Positions 22,901-31,930 of a stretch of 64,000 nt of DNA are shown piece by piece. The DNA lies in NCBI GenBank assembly GCA_029844215.1, contig CM056733.1, positions 12,459,501 to 12,523,500 on the forward strand. The letters are read 5' to 3'. Position 1 is the stretch's first letter. Each line of letters begins with the position of its first letter. Below the pieces are notes generated by a model. It saw nothing but the letters and a program-made list of their open reading frames with translations, was not told the DNA's origin and did no database searches. The stretch is from Przewalskia tangutica (lineage: Eukaryota > Streptophyta > Magnoliopsida > Solanales > Solanaceae). Position numbers and translations under genes: made by a program.

Positions 22901-25900
22901 AGCCACTAAGGCAGCTATGGGCTAATAGGCTACTTATCCTCAAACAAGCAGTAAATAATGCGAAAACACGAACTAATGGCAAGAATATCCAGTTATTATA
23001 CAAATACAGCAAAGTCGGCACAATGTAACTGTAGAGGTGAGGGCAAAGAATGAGTACCGTCACCCGGAGGTACCAATTCCAGATGGATCCAACCTGCTTG
23101 ACGCCAAAAAATCACTGTTTAGCTGTGCAAATGTCTGCTTTTCCACCGCCGGCAGTTACTGTTCACTACCGGAAATTGCCGGAAACTTGCGTAGCTACGT
23201 AGACGGGTTTCTGTTTTGATACTGGGAACCCGAAGTCACCGGCAACCGTACAACTCCGGCCGCCGGTGATGGTGGACAGATTTACCACAACAGAAAGGGA
23301 GGGAAGGAGAGAGAAACCGGCGGCGTACCTGGTCGGCGTGCCTTGCAGTGTCGGCGTTCAGTGGTCGCAGGCGACGATACATCCAAGGTGGAAGAAAGAG
23401 ACAAGAAAAGAAAGAGAAAACAGAGAACCACAAACTAACGGTTGCGTACCTGGTCGCCGATGATGGCAGTCGACGATCTATGGATGGCGCAAGTACCTGG
23501 TCGGCGTTCGACGGTCGATGGACGGCGCAGCGTTGGGACAAGAGGTTGCGTAGCTGTCGCCGATAGTCGTCTGTCGATGGACGACGCTGTGTCGGCGGTG
23601 GTGGTGATGCCGGTGTCGGCAGGGGGGAGGGGGAGGGGATGTTACCGTTATAGAGAGGAGAGAGAGAAGAGAGTCAGAGAAGAGAGAGAGACCGAGTACT
23701 GTTAGTCCCTATCTCATATGAAAGGCCAATCTGATCAGTCAGTTTGATGCTGCAATGTTTTAAAGAAAGTAATGTAATGTATTTATGGTTGCCTTGCCTT
23801 TCAAGTGGGTCTTCAAATGTGCACACACGTGGGTTTACATTTTAGTATAATAATGACATTCTCCATAGGATTTATGTACTGTAATATGTCGAATTAAATA
23901 GAGGGGTATGTGAAGGTATTTGGCGAACCTTAATTTAAATATAAGGCAATCTCAACTAAGTTCCCTGTTTTTGAGCAGTAACTAGATTGAATTACAAAAA
24001 AAATGAATGAATACTTTTGAACTGAAGATTAGGAGTTAGGAAGGTTTCTGCTATTGTTAACATTTGATTATATAAAACCTTTGAATCAGCTGTACCAAGA
24101 AAGGGATATGGACAAAAAATGAGGCTTATTGACAATGGACAAGTTTTTTTGGCTTTCATTTATAATCTATTTCGAAGAAATTTGGGATTAGCAATCAGTC
24201 TTGTAAGATATGATTGGCAGATAATTAGACGCGAGCTTCACTAGTCACTTTCAGTATTTGTTGTTCGTCTGTACTGGATTTTATTACTTATTATCTTGCT
24301 ATGGCATTTTCGTTCTCCTTTTCCCAGTGGCTATATGTGATTGGAAACTTGATTACAGTTTCTTCAGCTACCTTACGCCAACTTCTTGGTCTAAAAGTTC
24401 TCTTTTCTTTCCATTTGTTTTCGTCTCTTATTTTCTTGTTCATATCTTTCTATCCTACAGCACATCCCAGATGAATTTGTAATGAAGTATGGAGCTGATC
24501 TGCGAGATGTTGTGTTCCTCGAGGTCCCAAGTGGCGTAATATGGGAAGTAAAATTGCAAAACTCTAATGGCACGACATGGCTTAAGGAGGGCTGGAAACA
24601 GTTTAAGGAGTACTATTCAATTGGTTGTGGTTACTTTTTACTCTTTCAATATAGTGGGAACTCTCATTTCTCTGTCTGCATATTTGATTTAAGTGCTTCC
24701 GAGATTGAATATCCTTCTGGCCCAAATGAAGGTACAACACCAGAGAATTTTGTAAATATAGTGGGTGATGCTCACAAGAAAAAGGCAGGCAGGCCTAAGA
24801 CACAGAATAATTTATGTGATGACATCATGAGCGTTTCTCTGAGAAACAAGACTGCAAAAGTTACAAAAGTAGCAGATCACTCATATTCAAAAAGACAAAA
24901 GTCTGGTAATCCAATATTCCGCCGTAGCAGGGTGAAGCTTGAGAAACCAGACGTGGAGGAGGATTTGAGTCGTTCAACACAAGAAGATAAAAGGAAGGAG
25001 ACTAAGGAGAAACTTGAAAAACAAAACATGAAGAAGAATTTGTACTGTGCAGCAGATAGAGGAAATGGTATACTGATTAAATATTCTGTGCCTAAATTCA
25101 TGATTTCTTCTTGTTAAATATCTTGAGAATCTTCCGTTGTGGTACAAATTCCGCTTGAATTATATTGATGCCAATAATTTTCTGCTTACTTTCTCTTTGT
25201 GTCCTCCCCCGGTCCCCGTCTTTGGCAGAGGACTGCAATGAAGTACTAGATCCCTCAGCCTCCAAGATGATAAACACTACCAAATGCAATAAAAGGAAAT
25301 ATTCTATCAGTTTGGAGGCATCACGTTATCCTCTACGAAGTAAACAGGTGAAGCTTGAACAATCCAAAGCAAACGGGAGTCCATATTCTGGAAAACAAAG
25401 AACTGCCGCTTCACTATCCTCTCCTGGTACTCAGTCAGAAAGAAAAAAGTCTAACAGGGTGAAGCTTGAGAAAGCAAACTCGGAAGAGGATTTCTGTTGT
25501 GCAGCACCAAAAGAAAAAAGGGAGGGGACTAACATGGAAAAACTTGTAAAACAAGACAGACAACATAATTTGTATGGTGAAGCATATAAATTTACAGGTA
25601 TTTGGTTTTAATATATTTGCCCATTCTCATTGATGCTGCTGGATCAGTAACAAGACAACTTTCCTTTGTTAGACTAATTACATTGAATTATGTTATGACA
25701 GATGACATTCTTCTTCCATTCTCCCTTCCTCTCCCCCCTCCCACGTCTTCTTTTTGGCAGGGCACTGCAATGAAGTACCAGTAGTGGATCTCTCAGCATC
25801 TAAGGTGACAACTACTAATCAACATAGTAAAAAGAAAATTGCTATCAAGTTGGATGCATCGAACTGTCGGTATCCACTGCGAAGCAAGCAACTAAAAGGG

Positions 25901-27511
25901 GTTAAGATCGAAAAAGGAGATGTGGAAGGTATTTGGTTCAGTAACTCGTTATTTGTGAGACTCATCATGTTGAATTATGTTATGATGGATGACATTTTTG
26001 TTCTTCCTCCCCTCCCGCTTCTTCTTCTTTGCAGAGAACTGCAACAAAACACCAGTGGTGGATCCCTCAGCAACTAAGATTTCAACCACTAATAGACATC
26101 ATGAAAAGAAAACTAGTGCCAGTTTGGATATGTCACATTGTAGGTATCCACTGCGAAGCAAGCAACTGAATGAGGTGAAGCTTGAAAAACCAATCGCGGA
26201 GGAGGATTTGCTTTATGTAGCACAAAAAGCAAAAAGGAAGAAGGGTAAAAATGTGAATCTTGAGGAAGGAGATGTGGAAGGTATCTTGTTTAGTAACTTG
26301 TCCTTTGTTAGACTCATCACATTGAATTATGCTATGATTGATGACAGTTTTCTTCCTTTCTTGTTCCTTCTTTCTCCCCCTCATCAATGTTTTGGCAGAG
26401 TGCTGCAAAGAAGTACCAGTAGAGGATCCCTCAGCAACTAAGAAGACAACCACTAATCAAGATACCAGTTTGGATGCATCACATTGTAGGTATCCGCTCC
26501 GAAGTAAACAACTGAAGCTTGAACAATGGGAAGCAGGAGGGAATATGGATAGTAAAACACCAAAAGTTATAGCAGCACATTCTCCATATTGTAAAAGACA
26601 GAATTCTGGCCTTCCAGCATCCTCTCCAAGTTGTCAGCCTATCAGGGTGAATCTTGAAAAACCAGGCATTTTATTTTGTGCAGCAGAAAAAGCAAAAGGG
26701 AAGGAGACTAACAATGTGAAGCTTGAAACAGGAGATATGCAAGGGAATTTGAATAGTGCAGCTTATAAAGGAAAAGGTATGTCATTCCATTTTTTATGGT
26801 TACTCTCATGGAGACTACGTTTAGTAACAAGAGAATCTTGCGTTGTTGTGGCCATTCATTTTGTTGAATTATAAGAGATTCTTTGGTCTTTCTTCTCTCT
26901 CTCAGATTCCACAGACTCTGAGTTGACAAATAATTGGCAAGAAAAAGGTGTTACCCTCACAGAAGCACAATTGAGGAATGCAATATACTTCAATCCATTC
27001 TTCACTGTTTCTATGCAGCCCACTTATGTGTCGAGAAACTTCCAATTGGTAAGTTGTCAAGTCAAGAGATGTAGCGTTGCCATTCATTGTTTTTTGGTAG
27101 ATGCCGAGTCCTACTGTCCCGAGGGGTCAAGTGCCCTTTGTTTATTGTCTGTTAAAGGAGAAGAGGATAAAATAACTAAGAATCCAAAATAAAAGAGCAA
27201 CTCTTACAACAATTTTTTTTTTGCAGGATATACCTGATGACTTTTTCAATAAATATATCAAAGAGGACTTTTTCAATAAATATATCAAAGGGGAGGAAAC
27301 CATTGTAAATCTGCGGGTTTCTGATGGAAGAACTTGGCGTGCAAAGTTGTTTATTCAATCGAACTGTGCGAAGATCCAATCATCAGGTTGGAGAGACTTT
27401 GTGCTCGGCAACAGTTTAAAAGAGCATGACACGTGTGTCTTTGAGCTGATTGATGGTATCGAGCCAGTGCTAGATGTGACCATTGTCCGAGCCCCGTCTC
27501 CTATTCCCTGA
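16842..27511 (+). CDS. VRN1/REM-like protein with two B3 domains, 8 exons
   Basis: Predicted exons are 16842-16919, 24461-25067, 25229-25597, 25761-25928, 26035-26280, 26399-26776, 26906-27048 and 27227-27511. All seven introns are GT-AG and the joined frame is 757 residues. The start is the first ATG after an in-frame stop at 16818. B3 domain 1 covers about residues 13-103: 'RQFFKIIL' in exon 1, then 'HIPDEFVMKYG', 'EYYSIGCGYFLLF' and 'FSVCIFDL' in exon 2. B3 domain 2 covers about 645-754 ('NPFFTV' ... 'WRDFVLGNSL', 'DTCVFEL'). The two-domain layout with a lysine-rich linker matches Arabidopsis VRN1 and related REM proteins, which bind DNA in the nucleus with little sequence preference. Exons 3-6 are amplified copies with RYPLRSK at residues 261, 388, 444 and 520. 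Odd points are a 7.5-kb first intron full of transposons and a 9-residue duplication in domain 2. No frame break is seen. The family call is confident. The exon 1 join is inferred. Confidence 0.82.
17002..17138. mobile_element. Stowaway-type (Tc1/mariner) MITE 1
   Basis: It has terminal inverted repeats CTCCTTCCGTCCCAATTTA and AATTGGGACAGAGGGAG, flanked by TA on both sides (17000-17001, 17139-17140). It is 137 bp and has no coding capacity. CTCC(C/T)TCCGTCCCAATTT ends are characteristic of plant Stowaway MITEs. Confidence 0.88.
17265..17499 (+). repeat. 5' LTR of the small Copia
   Basis: It runs TGTTAAATAAGC...ATTCTTTCA, 235 bp, with the primer-binding site directly after it. Confidence 0.88.
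17500..17511 (+). other. Primer-binding site of the small Copia
   Basis: TGGTATCAAGAG is an initiator-Met type site with one change from the usual TGGTATCAGAGC register. Confidence 0.7.
17667..17930 (+). pseudogene. Copia gag start, truncated
   Basis: ATG at 17667 opens 'MTDKKTFHPALTVSNIK'. A frameshift and stops follow within 40 codons. The same opening motif occurs in the Copia gag at 49075. Confidence 0.65.
17980..18450 (+). pseudogene. Copia RNase H remnant of the small Copia
   Basis: It contains 'NLVSWSLKRQSTLSRSSAEAEY', 'VYCDNISVIYLSGNPVQHQ' and 'TKHIEMNIHFVQEKVARGQ', then 'HVPSRYQLADIFT'. These are the typical C-terminal RNase H blocks of Copia Pol, with the E and D residues visible. 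The RT, integrase and protease are missing. Upstream sequence in the same open frame, from 17924, is deletion-junction sequence. Confidence 0.82.
18451..18714 (+). repeat. 3' LTR of the small Copia
   Basis: It starts TGTTAAATAAGC and ends ATTCTTTCA. At 264 bp it is longer than the 5' copy, mainly because of a local duplication of an 'AATAATCATG(A/G)(A/G)ATTAATTCTT' block near its end. Confidence 0.88.
18720..19028 (+). other. Intron sequence without recognised element
   Basis: An open frame (18697-18972) crosses the end of the small Copia and shows no family motif. I treat it as chance. Nothing else is seen. Confidence 0.3.
19031..19240. mobile_element. Stowaway-type MITE 2
   Basis: The ends are CTCCATCTGTCCCAAATTTATGT-like on the left and AAATTGGGACGGAGGGAG on the right, with TA on both sides (19029-19030, 19241-19242). 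It is 210 bp and non-coding. The TIRs are related to MITE 1 but the internal sequence is different and longer. Confidence 0.88.
19972..20568 (-). pseudogene. RTE LINE Pol C-terminal region
   Basis: Two frames (20568-20362 and 20319-19972) carry 'KLEVWRQALESKGFRLSRTK', 'EYLECKFS' and 'SFKYLGFIIQ'. They continue with 'VRPTMLYGAECWSVK', 'MRMIRWMCGHTRKDRIRN' and 'LSWFGHVRRR'. This is the conserved thumb and tail of plant RTE reverse transcriptases. A frame break lies near 20340. Confidence 0.85.
20578..21345 (-). pseudogene. RTE LINE reverse transcriptase, active site lost
   Basis: Visible RT blocks are 'GLEWLTELFNVIFK', 'MPEKWRWSTMVPMYKNKGD', 'NNYRGIKLLSHTMKVLERV' and 'ENQFRFMTG'. They continue with 'FIDREKAYDKVPREVLW' and 'GLHQGSTINPFLF'. 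After 'DIPYC' the expected ADD catalytic segment is absent. About 170 bases of unrelated sequence take its place before the family resumes at 20568. The enzyme cannot be active. Confidence 0.88.
21492..21833 (-). pseudogene. RTE LINE Pol linker region
   Basis: The open piece has 'KVTYTRLVTSEDEVEKWTN', 'YKMARKEAKLAVTVAKTAAF' and 'KARERRARDLDQVRCIKDED', ending 'QRWQSYFHKLLNE'. This is the helical linker between endonuclease and RT in plant RTE elements. A frame break separates it from the endonuclease at 21830. Confidence 0.82.
21830..22834 (-). pseudogene. RTE LINE apurinic-type endonuclease
   Basis: From an ATG at 22834 the frame reads 'MQGRRGARLRIGS', then a stop where the family has W. It continues 'NIACVQETKWVG', 'LNIISAYASQAG', 'LFVGGDFNGHIES' and 'SQIDFLLLR'. 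These carry the E, D-N and D residues of the exonuclease-endonuclease-phosphatase fold that nicks the genomic target. The rest of the domain, 22678-21830, is open. Confidence 0.88.
22835..23705 (-). other. LINE 5' leader, GC-rich with local repeats
   Basis: No gene is supported. It contains repeated 'GCGTACCTGGTCGGCG'-like and 'GTCGATGGACGGCG'-like blocks (about 23320-23600) and a purine-rich GAGAGA stretch near 23660-23690. Overlapping open frames on both strands here are due to high GC. Confidence 0.55.
23706..24460 (+). other. 3' part of B3 intron 1
   Basis: It is AT-rich and I recognise no element. It ends in a pyrimidine-rich tract and the acceptor CCTACAG at 24460. A candidate alternative first exon with a B3 start motif was looked for here and not seen. 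Confidence 0.5.
24461..25067 (+). other. B3 gene exon 2 (rest of B3 domain 1 and linker)
   Basis: It starts 'HIPDEFV' and completes domain 1 by residue 103. A lysine-rich linker follows, with 'KKKAGRPKTQ' (an AT-hook-like or nuclear-localisation stretch), 'RRSRVKLEKPDVEEDL' and 'KLEKQNMKKNLYCAADRGN'. It ends in phase 1 at a GTATAC donor. Confidence 0.82.
25229..26776 (+). repeat. Four tandemly amplified exon units of the B3 gene linker
   Basis: Exons 3 (25229-25597), 4 (25761-25928), 5 (26035-26280) and 6 (26399-26776) share an order: 'CNEV.(V)DPSA.K', a lysine or threonine stretch, 'LDAS.CRYPLRSKQ', then 'VKLEK'. Each begins after 'GGCAG' or 'TGCAG' in the same phase and ends G|GTAT or G|GTATG. 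The introns between them share 'TTAGACT.ATTACATTGAATTATG' and a downstream pyrimidine tract. The duplicated unit is therefore exon plus intron. Lengths differ (168 to 378 bases), and exons 3 and 6 share an extra block ending in a serine-rich and 'VKLEK' part. Confidence 0.85.
26906..27511 (+). other. B3 gene exons 7 and 8 (B3 domain 2)
   Basis: Exon 7 (26906-27048) gives 'YFNPFFTVSMQPTYVSRNFQL' split across the usual B3 start. Exon 8 (27227-27511) continues 'DIPDDFFNKYIK' to the stop. The intron position inside domain 2 matches the exon 1/2 junction in domain 1, which suggests the two B3 domains share a common origin. Confidence 0.82.
27239..27292 (+). repeat. 27-bp in-frame tandem duplication in B3 domain 2
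   Basis: GACTTTTTCAATAAATATAT, followed by CAAAG(A/G)G, occurs twice in a row (27239-27265 and 27266-27292). It doubles residues 'DFFNKYIK' plus E or G at 668-685. Only one base differs between the copies. Confidence 0.92.
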
Positions 27512-27678
27512 AAGGTAGTCTCGCATTTTGCAAGCATGTGACTGTATTTTAGCTTTCTATCCATCTTGAACTTTTCTGGAAGGTTTGAGCTTTTGTTATA
27601 GACGAACTGTGAGCTCAAGCATATGACCTTTAGTTTCCTAAGATTGAGCTTATGGGCAATTCTTGGGAGGATAATTTT

Positions 27679-28018
27679 GTTTTACGTTATATTTCTCTTT
27701 ACATCTATTTTGGTGTCCTCTCTTGTTACTTGTATTTTTGTTAAATTACGCATTGGGCCTAACTCACACCCCAAAAGCTAGCTCAAAGGGAGGAAAATTG
27801 CCCACTCCTTATAAGGAGTCCAGGATCTCATCCCTCACCGATGTGGTATATCGTTTTAGGTTATATTTCTCTTTACATCTATTTTGGTGTCCTCTCTTGT
27901 ATTTTCTATTAAATTACGCATTGAGCCTAACTCACTCCAAAAGCTAGCTCATAGGGAGGAGAATTGCCCAAGTCTTGTAAGGAGTCCAGGATCTTATTCC
28001 TCACCGATGTAGTATATC
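27679..28018 (+). repeat. Tandem duplication, about 174-bp unit, downstream of the B3 gene
   Basis: Unit A (27679-27852) and unit B (27853-28018) both contain 'GTTATATTTCTCTTTACATC', 'GGTGTCCTCTCTTGT' and then a TRIM-like LTR block. The duplication therefore includes gene-flanking sequence as well as the LTR. Confidence 0.82.
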
Positions 28019-28232
28019 TGGAGCGTGCACACTCATGGACCCAGGATATTTTCCACCCTTTTAATTGGTCCGGGGTATTTTCACCCCCTCATCCAGGGGT
28101 CCACATCGGGTTATGATACCATGTTAAATTAGGCATTGGACCTAACACCCCAAAAGTTAGCTCAAAGAGAGAAGAATTGTTCAAGCTTTATAAGGAGTCC
28201 AGGGATCTCGTCCCTCACCGATGTGGTATATT
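27907..28232 (-). mobile_element. TRIM-like short LTR element
   Basis: Two similar 110-base ends ('TTAAATTA(C/G)GCATTG(A/G)(G/A)CCTAAC' ... 'CCTCACCGATGT(A/G)GTATAT') flank about 100 bases containing 'GCACACTCATGGACCC' and 'CATCCAGGGGTCCACATCGG'. TGGTATCATAA on the minus strand next to the right copy (28111-28121) looks like a primer-binding site. There is no coding capacity. A third, solitary end lies at 27739-27850. The layout fits a terminal-repeat retrotransposon in miniature. Boundaries are approximate. Confidence 0.6.
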
Positions 28233-29274
28233 AGCAGGCACTATTAAAAACTTTACCATGATTAGCAGGCCTTGGCCGTTGAAGAATTTCTTGATGCTCT
28301 ACATTCACCTCTTTTCCTTGGTCATTCCTTCCACTGATATCTAATATCAAACTGAAATGTACTACTTTTATTTGGTTCATTCTAAACTTGTTATTTTTGG
28401 GTTCATGCAGAAATCATGTTTTAAATCACCATTGATTGCCCTTCAGTTAGGATCATTTTGTGCGTTGCGCCAAACTATTCTCCTTAAACTCGTATTTCTT
28501 CAATTTTCTTATCATAGCTGTTGAAACCTTCGTTATTGTAGCCTAAAATCAGTTAGCCTGATAACATAGTCTCTCTTCTATTGCCTGATTAGATGCCTAA
28601 GCTTTGGTGAGAGATAGCAGGACACCATCGTTTGTTAAATAAAAATAAAACTAATAAGGGGCAATTAGAAATCCATTTTTTGATATTTAGCATTATAACA
28701 AGATCCAAAGTATGCCATTTGTATAAACTCCTGATTAAAATTAGAAGTTGATCTGCGTTAAACATAAACCTATCACTAATTACAAAATCATAGTAAAAAG
28801 GTATACACTATTTACACTAACATTTACGGTTGAAACAAACAAGGAATTAAACGTTATGATGCATAATAATTTTGAGGACCAAAACTTTAAACAATTGCAA
28901 ATTTTCTTTAGATTTATTCTGGTATTTTACAAGTCGTCTTTTGATTTAAATCACTTGCCAATACCTTCAACCTTTGTTGTTCTTCCACCTTTTCGTCCAA
29001 AAATACCCTCAACCATTATTTTTGACTCAAGAAACGGGTACCTTGTGTAGATAAAAGAACATTTCTCCAATTGCAATTGTAACATTACTGGGAAGGCCTG
29101 ATGTGCAATTCCTGAAGAGAGTTCATATTTCAAAGAAAACAGTTCTAATTCTGCTGCTTCAGAAGCAAAAATGAACTAAAATATTTGTCAATTTACTAGT
29201 CTACATATTCAAGAAACCAAATGGCCAATATGAAATTCTGTTTCTTGTTCATTTATACATTACTTCAGTGAGAA
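28233..29274. other. Intergenic sequence without recognised feature
   Basis: It is AT-rich. Short open frames at 28748-29050 and 28951-29133 overlap on opposite strands and show no motif. Confidence 0.4.
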
Positions 29275-29830
29275 TGTTGGAAATAAACCCACCACAAAAA
29301 TAATAATCGCGGTATTAACAGCAGAATAATAACGTAGCACTGAGATATGGTTAATCAACAAGAATAAAAAAGACCGATAATGATACCAAGATTTTTACGT
29401 GAAAACCCTTCTAAATAAGAAAAAAAATCATGGGCCGAGATGAGCAACTGGTATCACTATAGTAATTTTTTTGACAGTTGTAGGTCTGAGTAAAATACTC
29501 CAAAGACCACTACACACTCAAAAGAACGAACTCTCTTTTGATTTTTCCACCTCACGATAATATCGCTCACACTCTCTATTTTTCCTCACAGACTATTTCT
29601 CTATTTGTGAATGCCTCACTGTTCTTTCTCTCTTTGTTTTGGTATGTTGAAACAAGTGAGGGAGCTCCTCCATTTATAGGAGGAAATATTTGGCTCCAAA
29701 TTGAAAAAGAGAAAAGGAAAAAGAGTTAAAATTTTGTTTTCCACAATTGTTTTTTTTCCTCTCCAAGTTCCATTTTCAACCAAGTAAATTGGCACATGCC
29801 AATTACAATCAAATGGTATGGATCTCATCA
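29275..29830 (-). repeat. 3' LTR of the split Copia
   Basis: On the minus strand it reads TGATGAGATCC...TTTCCAACA, 556 bp, after a polypurine tract (29831-29842, AGAGGGGGAGAT). A TATAAATG box lies at 29671-29678, in the expected promoter position before a GAGAGAAAG-rich leader. Confidence 0.8.
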
Positions 29831-29920
29831 ATCTCCCCCTCTAGTCTCATTCACCTGAAGGAGGTTGCGCCAAGCTTCTAGTTTGAGTGTATGCCGACAA
29901 GTTCTTTGCATAGCTCGAAC

Positions 29921-30754
29921 TTATCTCTTGGTACCACCTTGGTCAGGATTCTCACTTGTAGGGATCTTCTTGACTTGCATAGATCTGTCCTCTATCTTTT
30001 CTTGAATCCAGTGATAACTCACGTCAATGTTCTTCGTCTTTGTATGGTATATGAAGGTCTTTCTCAAGTCTATTGCACTTTGACTGTCACAATAGACGAC
30101 ATACTCTTTCTGATGTAATCCAAGCTCTTGAAGAAATTGTTTCAGCCATACCATCTCTTTGTCGGTTTCAGTAACGGAAATGTACTCTACTTCAGTTGTA
30201 GAGAGTGCAACACACTTCTACAACTTCGACTCCCGTGATATAGCTACCCCTGAAAAAGTAAACATATATCCAGTAGTGGATTTTTTGTGATCAAGATCGC
30301 CTGCCATATCCGCATTTGTATATCCTGTCCGGCAGAGATCTGATCCTTCAAAGCACAAGCATTCTCCTGAGGTACCTCTCAGGTATCTAAGTATCCATTT
30401 TACTACTTCCTGGTGCTCTTTTCCAGGATTATAAAGGAACCTGCTAACAACACCCACTATATCAACAATATCAAGTCTAGTGCAAATCATTGTATACATC
30501 AAGCTTTCGAATGCTGAAGAATAAGGAACTTTGACCATGCTCTCTTTCTCTTCTTTGTTGTAGGACATCTGCTTAATCAACTTCAGATGACTAGAAAGAG
30601 ATGTGCTGACTGGATTAGCATTCTTCATGTTGAAGCGTTCCAATACACATTCAATGTACTTCTCCTGAGATAGCCATAACTTTCTGCTTGTTAGTTCTCG
30701 AACAATCTTCATCCCCAATTTTTTTTTGTGCTGGGCCCAAGTCCTGCATGTCAA
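29921..30754 (-). pseudogene. Copia RT end and RNase H
   Basis: The open part 30754-30218 has 'LWLSQEKYIECVLERFNM', 'MVKVPYSSAFESLMY', 'EVVKWILRYLRGT' and 'KKSTTGYMFTFSGVAI'. The piece 30154-29921 has 'MVWLKQFLQELGL', 'VYCDSQSAIDL' and 'IDVSYHWIQEKIE'. This is the connection domain and RNase H of a Tnt1/Tork-like Copia. A stop or shift separates the pieces near 30190. Confidence 0.85.
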
Positions 30755-31498
30755 ATGAATTGGACAAATATCCCTTCAACTTGGAAATCAACTCATTGTC
30801 TTGTCCTACAATTAACGTCATCCAGATAAAATAACAAAATAATAAAATTGATGTCAGAAAATCTTTTGAAGTATACACACAGATCATAATAGGTCTTTGT
30901 GTAAGTTACTTTTCATGAATGCGTCAAACTTTTAATACCATTGCCTTTGTGCCTGATTCAACCCATAAAGACTCTTATTCAATTTGCACACCATATGTTT
31001 CTTTCCAGATACTTCAAATCCTTCTGCCTGCTCTATATAAATATCCTCTTCCAAATCTCCGTGAAGTAATGCAGTTTTCATGTCTAGCTTCTCTACTTCA
31101 AGATCTAGGCTAGCTACTAAGCTCAAACTTATTTGAGTAGAAGTCATTTTGACAACACATGAGAAAATTTCGTCAAAATCAATACCTTTCTTCTGTTCGA
31201 AGCCTTTCACCACCAATTGAGCTTTGTATCTTACTAGGTTGTCATTTTCATCTTTCTTGAGTTTGAAAACCCACTTGCATTTGAGAGGTCTTTTACCCTT
31301 TGGAAGTTCAACCAACTTGTACGTGTCATTTTTATGTATAGATTCCATCTCTTCTTGCATGGATTTCATCCACTGACTATTTTCTGGATGGGACAATACC
31401 TCTTTCAGATTTTCTGGCTCCCTCTCATCACTAACGAGGACATACTCTGAGGAAGAATGCTTGGATGACTCTACCCTTTGCCTTTCTGGTCTCCTCAT
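30755..31498 (-). pseudogene. Copia reverse transcriptase
   Basis: The open part 31498-30932 has 'KCKWVFKLKKDENDNLVRYKAQLVVKGF'-type blocks, 'LDMKTALLHGDLEEDIYIEQ' and 'NKSLYGLNQAQRQWY'. The active site reads Y-L-D-D at 30828-30817 but the frame shifts right after it. The neighbouring frame gives 'LISKLKGYLSNSFDMQDLG'. It is inactive as read. Confidence 0.85.
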
Positions 31499-31930
31499 AG
31501 GTTGATATTGTTTTTATTTTCTGAGTACGGTACTCTACTTACTCGGCATAATAGTTAAGTTTCTCCCTCTGCTTAATAATATTATCAAGTTGCTGCCCCT
31601 GCTCGGCAACCTCACCGGTCGTACTTTCTACACTTGTGGGATGCTTAGAAATATAATGTTAATAAGGTTAGGGACTATACCATTCTATTTCTTGGCCTTC
31701 TCTGACAGATCATCAATAATTCTAACTTCACATTCTCGGAAGACTACGTCTCTGATGACCTCTTCTTTACAAGATCCCACATTCTGTACCCAAACTCTTC
31801 ATCTCCATATCCGATGAATATGCAGGGAATAGATTTATCATCCAGCTTTGTTCTCTGCTCCTTCGGTACATGTGCAAAACTCTACAATCGAACACCTTCA
31901 AAGGTAACAAGCCATCTTAACTTCTTCACC

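Larger units (their letters stand above)
19421..23705 (-). mobile_element. RTE-type LINE, near full length, inactive
   Basis: On the minus strand it has a GC-rich 5' leader (about 23705-22835), an endonuclease, an RT and a C-terminal region. The 3' tail (19421-19550) ends in the GTTGTTGTT-type short repeat of RTE elements. The tail contains the GTGGGGTCTGGGGAGGGTAG block common in Solanaceae. Several shifts and a lost RT active site make it inactive. It lies antisense in intron 1 of the B3 gene. The 5' boundary is approximate and I could not find a target duplication. Confidence 0.85.
16920..24460 (+). other. B3 gene intron 1, 7.5 kb, loaded with transposons
   Basis: The intron begins GTAAGT and ends CCTACAG. 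In order it holds a Stowaway-type MITE (17002), a small Copia (17265), a second MITE (19031) and an antisense RTE LINE (19421-23705). The last 750 bases show no element that I recognise. The other introns in the gene are only 106-178 bases long. Confidence 0.72.

Noticed and set aside
23236..23705. Overlapping open frames on both strands with CG-rich, arginine-rich products
   Set aside because: High GC and local repeats in the LINE 5' leader lack stop codons by chance.
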